A stretch of 34,190 bases of DNA. Origin: Salaquimonas sp. (GTDB lineage: Bacteria > Pseudomonadota > Alphaproteobacteria > Rhizobiales > Rhizobiaceae). Below are positions 27,495 through 34,190 of this stretch, in pieces. Position 1 is the stretch's first letter. Every line of letters begins with the position of its first letter. Both the position numbers and the translations under genes were made by a program. The notes under the pieces were generated by a model. It was given only the letters and a program-made list of their open reading frames with translations, was not told the origin of the DNA and made no database searches. Location of the stretch: positions 1 through 34,190 of the forward strand of contig JANQQM010000036.1 of assembly GCA_028289365.1 (NCBI GenBank), in the 5' to 3' direction.

Positions 27495-28454
27495 ATGCTG
27501 AAAAAACTGACTATCGCAGCCCTTTTGGGCGTGTTCGCCATGCCAGCGCAGGCGGAAACCTATGGCGTATTGATGAAAACACTTTCCAATCCATTTTGGG
27601 GAGCAATGGAACTGGGCGTCCGTGAAGGTGCAGATGCTGCCGGTGTGGAATATTACCTGCAGGCGGTTGAAAGTGATCAGGCAGCAGAACCGCAGCTTAA
27701 TGTCTGCAACACGATGCTGGAGCGCAAGCCTGACGCGATGATCACCGCTGCGATCAACTCGACCATCTTGCTGCCCTGCCTGAAGCGGGCAAACGATATG
27801 GGAATTCCGGTGGTCGATCTGGATGGCAATCTGGATCACAAGATCGCGGCAGATGCCGGCGTTGATATCGCCTTCTCTATTGGTTCGGACAATGTTGCCG
27901 CCGGGGCACAAGGTGCCGAATGGCTGGTTGGTCAGTTGGGCGCCGATGCAAAAGGACCGGTTCTCGTGATCGAGGGATTGTCGGGGAATATCACTGGCCA
28001 GAAGCGGGCTACGGGCTTTGCTGACAAGCTGAAGGAGCTGGCGCCCGGCCTTGAAGTCGTGGCTTCTCTTCCCGGTGACTGGGATCGCGGCAAGGCAGCC
28101 AACATCACCAATGATACGCTTACGGCGCATCCTGAGCTTGTCGCGGTATTCGCAGCAAATGACGGCATGGCGCTTGGCGCAATCGAGACCGTCTATGCCG
28201 CGGGCAAGGGCGATCAGGTAATCGTAATCGGTGTTGATGGAAATTCTGACGCAGTCAAGTCCATCAAGAGCGGACGCCTCAATGCTTCAGTGGCCCAGCT
28301 CCCCTATCTGGTGGGCAAACAGGCTGTGGAGATGGTCAAGGAGATGAAGGGCGGAAAGGCACCCGATGGGGATTGGATCTATGTTCCAACCATGGTGCTG
28401 ACAAAGTCGGTTCTCGATGCTGGTACCGAGCCAATGCTCGAATACGTAAAATAA
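27495..28454 (+). CDS. Sugar ABC transporter substrate-binding protein, AlsB/RbsB-like
   Basis: This 319-residue periplasmic protein has the signal peptide MLKKLTIAALLGVFAMPAQA. The mature part YGVLMKTLSNPFWGAM, LVIEGLSGNITGQKRA, LPGDWDRGKAANI and VFAANDGMALGAIETV closely parallels E. coli AlsB (D-allose binding protein) as I recall it (KTLSNPFW, IIEG.AGN.SG, DWDR.KA, ANDTMAMG). A hexose of the allose or ribose kind is therefore the likely ligand. GGGAGGAA precedes the ATG. A strong hairpin follows the stop codon. Confidence 0.92.
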   Translation: MLKKLTIAALLGVFAMPAQAETYGVLMKTLSNPFWGAMELGVREGADAAGVEYYLQAVESDQAAEPQLNVCNTMLERKPDAMITAAINSTILLPCLKRANDMGIPVVDLDGNLDHKIAADAGVDIAFSIGSDNVAAGAQGAEWLVGQLGADAKGPVLVIEGLSGNITGQKRATGFADKLKELAPGLEVVASLPGDWDRGKAANITNDTLTAHPELVAVFAANDGMALGAIETVYAAGKGDQVIVIGVDGNSDAVKSIKSGRLNASVAQLPYLVGKQAVEMVKEMKGGKAPDGDWIYVPTMVLTKSVLDAGTEPMLEYVK

Positions 28455-28463
28455 TCCAATATC

Positions 28464-28490
28464 TGTCCGGGGTGACAATCATCCCGGACA
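28464..28490 (+). repeat. Hairpin between binding-protein and permease genes
   Basis: A 12-bp stem (28464-28475 with 28479-28490, one G-U, loop CAA) lies 10 nt after the binding-protein stop and 20 nt before the permease start. No T-run follows, so it is probably an RNA-stabilising or partial-termination element rather than a full terminator. Confidence 0.7.
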
Positions 28491-28509
28491 GGCCTACACA
28501 TCCGGGCAA

Positions 28510-29481
28510 ATGATCAGATTACTTGAACGAACGCATGTCCGCGTAGAATCACTCCTGGTTCTGGCCGGTTTGGTAATACTCATGGCCATCCTGTCGCCCG
28601 TTACCGGGGATGGGACACGGGTATTCCTGACCGCCAACAACATGTTCAATATCATATTGGCGACGGCGACTTTCGGCATTCTCGCAATTGGCGCGACATT
28701 TGTCATAAGTGCTGCCGGGATCGATTTGTCGCTGGGATCGGTCCTTGGCCTGGCATCTGTTTCAGGCGCTGCCCTGGTGGTGACGTTGGGGTGGCCCTGG
28801 TATTTCGCCATTATCGGTGCGCTATTGGCGGGTTCGCTCGCTGGCGCACTGAACGGTTTCATCGTTACGCGTGGTCATGTACCTGCATTCATCGTGACGC
28901 TGGGCATGCTAGGCATTGCGCGCGGACTTGCATTGATCATATCAAGCGGACGCGGGATCTATGGTTTGCCCGACGAAATCCTGTTCCTCGGTCAGGCGCG
29001 CCCCTGGGGCGTTCCAACACCGGTATTCATCCTGATCGCTGTCGCACTCATATCCCACTATATCCTTGCTCACACGCCGTTCGGGCACCATACGCTTGCC
29101 TTGGGGGATAATGAAAATGCCGCACGCGCTACCGGGATCAATGTACGCCGTCAGCGGATGATGCTCTACACGATCTCGGGTTTCATGGCCGGCGTTGCCG
29201 GTCTGATATTTACCGCCCGGGTGAATACCGGCGATCCGACAGCCGGTCTGAATTACGAGCTGCTTGCCATTACGGCTGCGATTATCGGGGGCACGAACCT
29301 GTTTGGTGGCAGGGGATCGATATTGGGAACGATGATTGGTGCGCTAATCATGGGTGTCCTGCAAAACGGACTGAATCTGATGGCGGTGCAAGCCTATTAC
29401 CAGCAAATGGCGATTGGCGCAGTGTTGATAGCAGCCGTCTGGCTTGACCAGGTACGCAGCCGTGGGAGGCAGATACAATGA
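28510..29481 (+). CDS. Sugar ABC transporter permease, RbsC-like
   Basis: This 323-residue inner-membrane protein has about 8-10 hydrophobic helices. Family features include ILAIGATFVISAAGIDLSLGSVLGLASV, FIVTLGMLGIARGLALI and GDNENAARATGINV, the EAA-type loop that contacts the ATPase. ITAAIIGGTNLFGGRGSILGTMIGALIMGVLQNGLNL is the usual C-terminal block. Its stop overlaps the ATPase start by four bases. Confidence 0.94.
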   Translation: MIRLLERTHVRVESLLVLAGLVILMAILSPVTGDGTRVFLTANNMFNIILATATFGILAIGATFVISAAGIDLSLGSVLGLASVSGAALVVTLGWPWYFAIIGALLAGSLAGALNGFIVTRGHVPAFIVTLGMLGIARGLALIISSGRGIYGLPDEILFLGQARPWGVPTPVFILIAVALISHYILAHTPFGHHTLALGDNENAARATGINVRRQRMMLYTISGFMAGVAGLIFTARVNTGDPTAGLNYELLAITAAIIGGTNLFGGRGSILGTMIGALIMGVLQNGLNLMAVQAYYQQMAIGAVLIAAVWLDQVRSRGRQIQ

Positions 29482-30221
29482 GCCTGTTGGAACTTGCCGG
29501 TGTCGAAAAATCCTTTGGCGCAGTCCAGGTCCTGCATGGGGTCGACCTGAAAGTCGGCGCAGGAGAGGTCGTTGGTCTGGTGGGCGACAATGGCGCGGGC
29601 AAATCCACGCTGATGAAGTCAATTACAGGCGTATATCCGGTAGACAAAGGAACCGTTTCCTTTAATGGATCCGACATAACCAGGCTTGACCCAGGCGCCA
29701 GGCGGGAGATGGGGATCGAGATGATCTACCAGGATCTTGCGCTGGCCCCCCAACAGGATGTTGCAAACAACATCTTCCTTGGCCGCGAACCGACCAAAAG
29801 ACTGTTCGGGTTGTTGCCGTCCTTCGTGGACAAGACCCGCATCGATCTGGAAGCGCAGGAGATGATAGACCGGCTTGGGGTTCACGTGCCGTCAATTCAT
29901 ATCCCGGTGGGGATGCTTTCCGGTGGTCAGCAACAGACAATCGCGATTGCCCGCGCACTCACCTTCAAACCAAAACTTGTGATCATGGACGAACCAACCG
30001 CTGCATTGGCTGTCCGCGAGGTTGAAAGCGTGCTCAACCTTATCAGACAGATGCAGAATGAGGGAATCTCCACCATTTTGATCAGCCACCGGCTAAACGA
30101 CGTGTTTGAAGCATGTGGACGTATTGTTGTTCTAAGGCGCGGCAATGTCATCGCGGATCTGCCGCGAAACAATACGGATATGGCTGAAGTGGTTTCCTAC
30201 ATTGTCGGCGCGCACGGTTAG
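29478..30221 (+). CDS. Sugar ABC transporter ATP-binding protein (single domain)
   Basis: This 247-residue ATPase has Walker A GDNGAGKST, signature LSGGQQQ, Walker B LVIMDEP and the switch His in ILISHRL. It resembles FrcA-like single-domain subunits. The related AlsA/RbsA proteins are tandem duplications of about 500 residues, so this one would work as a homodimer. The four-base overlap with the permease gene indicates coupled translation. Confidence 0.93.
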   Translation: MSLLELAGVEKSFGAVQVLHGVDLKVGAGEVVGLVGDNGAGKSTLMKSITGVYPVDKGTVSFNGSDITRLDPGARREMGIEMIYQDLALAPQQDVANNIFLGREPTKRLFGLLPSFVDKTRIDLEAQEMIDRLGVHVPSIHIPVGMLSGGQQQTIAIARALTFKPKLVIMDEPTAALAVREVESVLNLIRQMQNEGISTILISHRLNDVFEACGRIVVLRRGNVIADLPRNNTDMAEVVSYIVGAHG

Positions 30222-30233
30222 CAGGAGGAATTG

Positions 30234-31091
30234 ATGCCTCGCCTCGGACTTCATTCACTTGCTTTCACGCCACTTTGGAAACCCGAAGAGGCCGACCGTT
30301 TATTGCCGCCAATTCTCGATCATGGGGTTCGTGTGATCGAGACACCTTTGCTGGACCCCAGAACCTACAACAGCGAGTCCACCCGAAAAGTTGCTGATCG
30401 CTACCAGGTCGAGATTGTCTGTTCCCTCGGCCTGCCGGCTGAACTCGACATTGTGCGGAACGGTGATGATGCCGTCGAATTTCTGGAAATTGCGCTTTCG
30501 GCGGCGCGCAATGCCGGGTCAGGCAGTCTTTCCGGCGTCACCTATGGCACAATCGGTAAAACGTCGGGTGGTCCGCCCAATCAAGCCGAACTTGATGCCG
30601 CCTGCCGGCTGGTGGAACGGGTTTCAGTTGCAGCAAAACGCCTGGGAATGCGGCTGGGGCTGGAACCCTGCAACCGCTACGAGACCCATCTGCTCAATAC
30701 CGCGAAGCAGACCGCCGAGATCATAGAACGGGTGGGCGCGGAGAACGTGTTCATCCATCTTGATACCTATCACATGAACATCGAAGAACCGGGCATGCAG
30801 GAAGGCTTTGCCGATGCGGGCGAGCATCTGGGATATGTGCATCTGTCCGAATCCAATCGTGGCGTACCGGGCAAAGGAGCGATGAACTGGCCGGATGTAT
30901 TCGAGGGGTTGGCCGAGGTCGGATTTGACGGCAGCATGACGCTGGAAAGCTTTGTCTACCTTGCGCCCGAGATCGCCTCCGGGCTTGCCATTTGGCGACC
31001 GGTTGCCGAACGGCCGGAAGATGTGATCGAGGTCGGTCTTCCGTTTATCATCGAGGCGGCTGGCAAGGCTGGTATCACGTTCGAGACTTAG
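30234..31091 (+). CDS. Ketose 3-epimerase-like TIM-barrel protein (D-tagatose/D-allulose 3-epimerase family)
   Basis: This 285-residue metal-dependent isomerase of the xylose-isomerase-like fold has all four metal ligands: Glu144 (LGLEPCNRYETHLLNTA), Asp177 (HLDTYHMNIEE), His203 (VHLSESNRGVPGKG) and Glu238 (MTLESFV). These segments match known D-allulose (psicose) 3-epimerases such as that of Agrobacterium as I recall it. It should interconvert ketoses at C3, for example allulose and fructose; exact specificity is open. AGGAGG five bases upstream favours the ATG at 30234 over the TTG at 30231. It is the last gene of the LacI-ABC operon. Confidence 0.88.
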   Translation: MPRLGLHSLAFTPLWKPEEADRLLPPILDHGVRVIETPLLDPRTYNSESTRKVADRYQVEIVCSLGLPAELDIVRNGDDAVEFLEIALSAARNAGSGSLSGVTYGTIGKTSGGPPNQAELDAACRLVERVSVAAKRLGMRLGLEPCNRYETHLLNTAKQTAEIIERVGAENVFIHLDTYHMNIEEPGMQEGFADAGEHLGYVHLSESNRGVPGKGAMNWPDVFEGLAEVGFDGSMTLESFVYLAPEIASGLAIWRPVAERPEDVIEVGLPFIIEAAGKAGITFET

Positions 31092-31138
31092 CCATACTTG
31101 AACATACCCCGATCGCAATCAGTATCAGGTGAACCGAC

Positions 31139-31405
31139 ATGTGCAGAAACATACGCACCCTGTTCAATTTCGAGCCGCAGGCAACGGAAGAAGAAATTCA
31201 TGACGCAGCCCTGCAGTTTGTCCGCAAGATCAGCGGGACCCGGAAGCCATCGAAGGCAAACGAACCGGCATTTGAGCGTGCCGTGAAACGAATATCGGGG
31301 TCTATCAGGGAATTGCTGGACGATATGGAGACGGCGGCGCCACCGCGCAATCGCGAAAAAGAAGCCGCAAAGGCGCGTCAAAAAGCGCTGGCACGATTTT
31401 CGTAG
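31139..31405 (+). CDS. DUF2277 family protein
   Basis: This 88-residue protein begins MCRNIRTLFNFEPQATEEEI and continues HDAALQFVRKISGTRKPSKAN, the hallmark of DUF2277. The family resembles the metal/helical small proteins often annotated only by number; function is unknown. Its basic C-terminus (NREKEAAKARQKALARF) is typical. AGGTGA lies eight bases upstream. It is 47 nt after the epimerase and may be transcribed with it or alone. Confidence 0.88.
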   Translation: MCRNIRTLFNFEPQATEEEIHDAALQFVRKISGTRKPSKANEPAFERAVKRISGSIRELLDDMETAAPPRNREKEAAKARQKALARFS

Positions 31406-31452
31406 GACATCCGTGCCAGAAACTACCAAGCGGTAGAGCGAAGGTCGATTGC

Positions 31453-31971
31453 TCAGTCGCAGGAAACCCGGAATTCATGCACATCGTTTGCGATACGCGA
31501 CATTGTTCCGGTAGCATTCGCAAAAATGCCGGAGCCACCAATGATGAAATGGTCGCCTGACGTGTTGCGTTCGGTTTCGGATTGAGCCGAAGTCATCACC
31601 GATTCCGCCGGTCTGACCGAATGGATCACGCCACCTGGCAAGGAAATGAAATTCTGTGAGGAGGTCTTCGCGTCACCTGATGACTCGTCGACTTCAACAA
31701 CGGTCGCAATCCAGCGCAATTCGCCGACATCGGTACCGTTTTCATCCTGCAAACGAAGGTATCCAATCCTCTGATCACCCACGCTGACCCCTTCTGCGCC
31801 ATGATCCACAAACTGAACCTTGCGTGAGTCGTTGTTTCGTTTGAGTTTGAAATCCGCGCAGGTTTCCGGGGCCGCATATACCGAAGCCGTAAATCCCAGA
31901 ACGGAAACAATTGTCATTGCTATAAAACCAGATGCTGCAAAAGAAAGGCTGGAGAACAGAGGTTTGAGCAT
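31453..31971 (-). CDS. Exported small protein, possibly allene-oxide-cyclase-like barrel
   Basis: This protein of about 172 residues has a signal peptide (MLKPLFSSLSFAASGFIAMTI then a hydrophobic stretch ending SVYAAPET). The mature part is beta-rich: GVSVGDQRIGYLRLQDENGTDVGELRWIATVVEV, FISLPGGVIHSV, DHFIIGGSGIFANATGTMSRI. The pattern of a small-molecule GD...GS.GIFANATGT strand resembles the dirigent/allene-oxide-cyclase barrel superfamily; I hold this loosely. GGGAGGA upstream favours the ATG at 31971 over 32004. Two Cys residues, one near each end of the mature part, could form a disulfide. Confidence 0.6.
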   Translation of the reverse strand: MLKPLFSSLSFAASGFIAMTIVSVLGFTASVYAAPETCADFKLKRNNDSRKVQFVDHGAEGVSVGDQRIGYLRLQDENGTDVGELRWIATVVEVDESSGDAKTSSQNFISLPGGVIHSVRPAESVMTSAQSETERNTSGDHFIIGGSGIFANATGTMSRIANDVHEFRVSCD

Positions 31972-32251
31972 TTTTTCCTCCCATACAAACCAATGGTGCT
32001 GCATGCTCCAGAAGAATAGCTGCGAACCGCAGTTGGAACAATAATCCCCGAGCCCCTTTGCCGAAGATTGGTCTATTCAAGCAAAGGCAGGCACAAAAAT
32101 CCAAAATTTCTGATTGCAAAAAACCTGCCCCAACCCAAATAACGGTGGGAAGCTGAGGCTCGACCGGCATCCGGCCCTTGAACCATACCGTCATAGATAG
32201 GCCACAAGGTTCGGATTTGGTTTTTGCGTAATCAATAGCTAGTTGGCTTGT
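31972..32251. other. Divergent intergenic region
   Basis: These 280 bases lie between the exported protein gene and the AsmA-like gene. They should contain both promoters. I see no RNA gene, repeat or convincing operator; antisense-looking frames here start in the middle of other genes. Confidence 0.35.
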
Positions 32252-34190
32252 ATGTTCAGACTTATCACCTATTTCGTCCTGATCGCCGTCGTCTTCGTGG
32301 CCGGATTCCTGGCCTGCGTGGTCTATCTGCCTTCCTTCAACGATCTGCGCCAATCTTACATCAGCAATCTCGTATCCGATTTTTTCGAGCGCGATATCAA
32401 GGTCAATGGCGACGTCAACATCACACTTGGCCAATATGTAGATGTCGAGGTCACCGATATTTCGGTCGCGCCATTATCAGGAGCTTCAGGAGACTGGGTG
32501 GAGCGCATTGATCGTGGCCGGATTACCATGCCCTTATTGGCGACCCTGGTCGGCCAGGCCGAGATCACGGCGTTGGATCTGAGCGGTGTTGAACTCGAGA
32601 TTGCCGGGGAAAAGCGGCAGGCGACCGGAGCAAACGGCTTTGCCGGGTTCCCGACGCGCTATCTGACACGGCAGCTTGCGGGAAATCTGGACATTAATGA
32701 TGTGAAATTTCGTTACATCAACGAAGCGGCGGGCTGGGACGAGGTGATTGCGATCGAGCGGCTGACATCGCGCTATAATGGCGATGCAAGCGAAATACAT
32801 GTTGTCGCTGAGGGCAAGTTCAACGAAGTCGGGCTTTCCTACGTTGCGGATTTTCAAAATCCGGCAAGACTGGAGCCTGGTGCGCCTGCGGATTTCTCCA
32901 TGCAGCTGGAGATACCCGGTTCCAAGTCGCAATTGGAAGGGACGCTGGATACCTCGTCACCGATCGCGATCCTGGATGCGAAATTGTCCTCGCAATCCGA
33001 CTCCCTGGGTGACCTGCTGGACGCCCTTGGCCTGAAACGGGTCGTGGAAGGTCAGGGCCAGCTCAGGGCCGATCTGACCGGACCGCTTGATGGTGTTTCG
33101 GCCAGTTCGCTTGCGGCCAGTGCTTCCGGTGAGCGGCTGGATCGAATATCGGTAAATGGTTCAATTGAAAATCTGACGCAGGAGACCGGGCTTGACCTGG
33201 AATTTTCCGCCAATTGGCGGGAGCCGGATGTCGATCTGATCGCAAATGGAAGTTTTCTGGATCTGTCGGTTACCGGGATTTCGGGAAAGCTGACCGGTGA
33301 CGTGAACAGTCTGGCGATCGACCAGTTTTTCCTGAACACCAACTCCGTGTCTTTCCAGTTCCGCAATATCGGGCCGATTTCGGTGCAGCAACTAGCCAAG
33401 GATGATCAGGGCAGGCTGGGCATTATCGGGATCCATGTGCTTGATGGACCGGCGGACAAGCCGGCGCTGGATCTTAAGGGCAATGTCAGGGATGCGCTGA
33501 ATTTCACCGGCATCGACCTGTCGGGAAAGATCGACATCCCCACGGTGGATGCGCTTTCGTTGGAAGGGGGTAACGACCCCGATGCGCTGGGCTATCTGCG
33601 CGGCGAGGTTTCGGTCTCCGATGAAGACGGCTCGCTGGGCGTGGAAAGCCTTTCGGGCTCGGTCGAAGGCTCGGATCTGATATCGCTTGATCTGGAACTC
33701 AAAGCCGACGATCTGGCCGATGGCGATGAAATCGCGATCAAGGCCGATCTCGACATTAAGGACATGGCGAAATTTGCCAATGCGCTGGGTGCAACAACTG
33801 CGGCGAAAGGCGGACTCAAGTTCAACGGGTCGTTTCTGGTTGCCGATGGTGAACCGGGGATCGATGGCGATCTGGAGATCAATACCTCGAAGATTACCGG
33901 AAGGCTGGTCGGCACCAATGAAGACGGCAAGGTTGGCGCCAAGGGCAATATCCAGTCGAAGACGCTCAGAATTTCGGATCTGCGAGATCTGTGGGAGATC
34001 AACCTGATCCGCAGCAATCAGGATTATGACCCCGTCACGATGAATGAGGATGCCTTTGCCGGTTTCACCCTGGCGCTTGATATTGATGTCGGCAGCATTG
34101 TTGAAGGCGGCAAGTCGGTCGGCGCGTTCAAGGGGGCGCTTGCCTATCACGACCAAGTCTTCAAGCTCGACCCGTTCAGCCTGACCTATC
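32252..34190 (+). CDS. AsmA-family protein (C-terminal part beyond the window)
   Basis: The frame from the ATG at 32252 is open to the end of the window (646 codons) and is cut by it. The protein starts with one transmembrane segment (MFRLITYFVLIAVVFVAGFL, then ACVVYLPSF). A long periplasmic part full of short beta repeats follows: FFERDIKVNGDVNITLGQYVDVEVTDISV, TMPLLATLVGQAEITALDLSGVELEI, DLTGPLDGVS, NGSFLDLSVTGISGKLTGDVNSL. This is the AsmA/TamB-like bridge-protein architecture, linked to outer-membrane lipid homeostasis. No strong ribosome binding site is seen. Long frames on the opposite strand (for example 33392-34156) are shadows. Confidence 0.85.
   Translation, partial: MFRLITYFVLIAVVFVAGFLACVVYLPSFNDLRQSYISNLVSDFFERDIKVNGDVNITLGQYVDVEVTDISVAPLSGASGDWVERIDRGRITMPLLATLVGQAEITALDLSGVELEIAGEKRQATGANGFAGFPTRYLTRQLAGNLDINDVKFRYINEAAGWDEVIAIERLTSRYNGDASEIHVVAEGKFNEVGLSYVADFQNPARLEPGAPADFSMQLEIPGSKSQLEGTLDTSSPIAILDAKLSSQSDSLGDLLDALGLKRVVEGQGQLRADLTGPLDGVSASSLAASASGERLDRISVNGSIENLTQETGLDLEFSANWREPDVDLIANGSFLDLSVTGISGKLTGDVNSLAIDQFFLNTNSVSFQFRNIGPISVQQLAKDDQGRLGIIGIHVLDGPADKPALDLKGNVRDALNFTGIDLSGKIDIPTVDALSLEGGNDPDALGYLRGEVSVSDEDGSLGVESLSGSVEGSDLISLDLELKADDLADGDEIAIKADLDIKDMAKFANALGATTAAKGGLKFNGSFLVADGEPGIDGDLEINTSKITGRLVGTNEDGKVGAKGNIQSKTLRISDLRDLWEINLIRSNQDYDPVTMNEDAFAGFTLALDIDVGSIVEGGKSVGAFKGALAYHDQVFKLDPFSLTY

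Noticed and set aside
31775-32434. 219-codon minus-strand frame
   Set aside because: Overlaps the exported protein gene and the start of the AsmA-like gene; it has no motif or ribosome binding site.
33392-34156. 254-codon minus-strand frame
   Set aside because: Opposite the AsmA-like frame, which is open through the window end and has an N-terminal anchor; a codon-bias shadow.

Overview
The window looks like a chromosomal segment of an alphaproteobacterium, most likely Hyphomicrobiales (Rhizobiales). The left third carries housekeeping genes in an arrangement familiar from that order: lapA-like, ihfB, sppA, rpsA, cmk and a class II (Agrobacterium CP4-type) aroA, all on the minus strand. They are followed on the plus strand by an acidic FYDLN-type (TIGR02300) protein and tRNA-Ala(GGC). 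Taxonomy is inferred from gene content and protein character only.

Positions 6779-13420, just after the tRNA, look accessory: an AT-rich spacer, an unrecognised gene, a SAM methyltransferase, an exported amidohydrolase, a 0.7 kb relic zone, an exported NTF2/SnoaL-like protein with a divergent LysR regulator, and another unrecognised gene. The relic zone (10652-11126) contains pieces of three genes that are intact elsewhere in the window. Two of them are joined at a 10-base microhomology. The third is a methyltransferase copy with a stop codon and frameshifts.

Positions 13619-24559 start with an MscS-type channel. Then comes a seven-gene minus-strand operon: nitroreductase-family flavoprotein, YCII protein, TRAP binding protein, fused TRAP permease, second YCII protein, GFA-type zinc protein and an intradiol (hydroxyquinol-type) dioxygenase. 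A LysR gene lies upstream, and a divergent maleylacetate reductase lies beyond it. Together these give uptake of an organic compound, ring cleavage to maleylacetate and reduction to 3-oxoadipate. The YCII/flavoprotein pair next to hydroxyquinol genes recalls the TftG dehydrochlorination step of 2,4,5-T degradation, so this is the best candidate for an undescribed variant pathway. A cupin gene with a divergent TetR regulator follows.

Positions 25306-31091 look like a rare-sugar locus: a 2-hydroxyacid dehydrogenase, a divergent LacI regulator with two operator-like sites between them, an ABC importer whose binding protein resembles AlsB (D-allose), a single-domain ATPase, and a D-tagatose/D-allulose 3-epimerase family enzyme with all metal ligands present. 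The window ends with a DUF2277 protein, a small exported protein, and a large AsmA-like gene that runs off the right edge. No CRISPR array, insertion sequence, phage gene or rRNA was seen.
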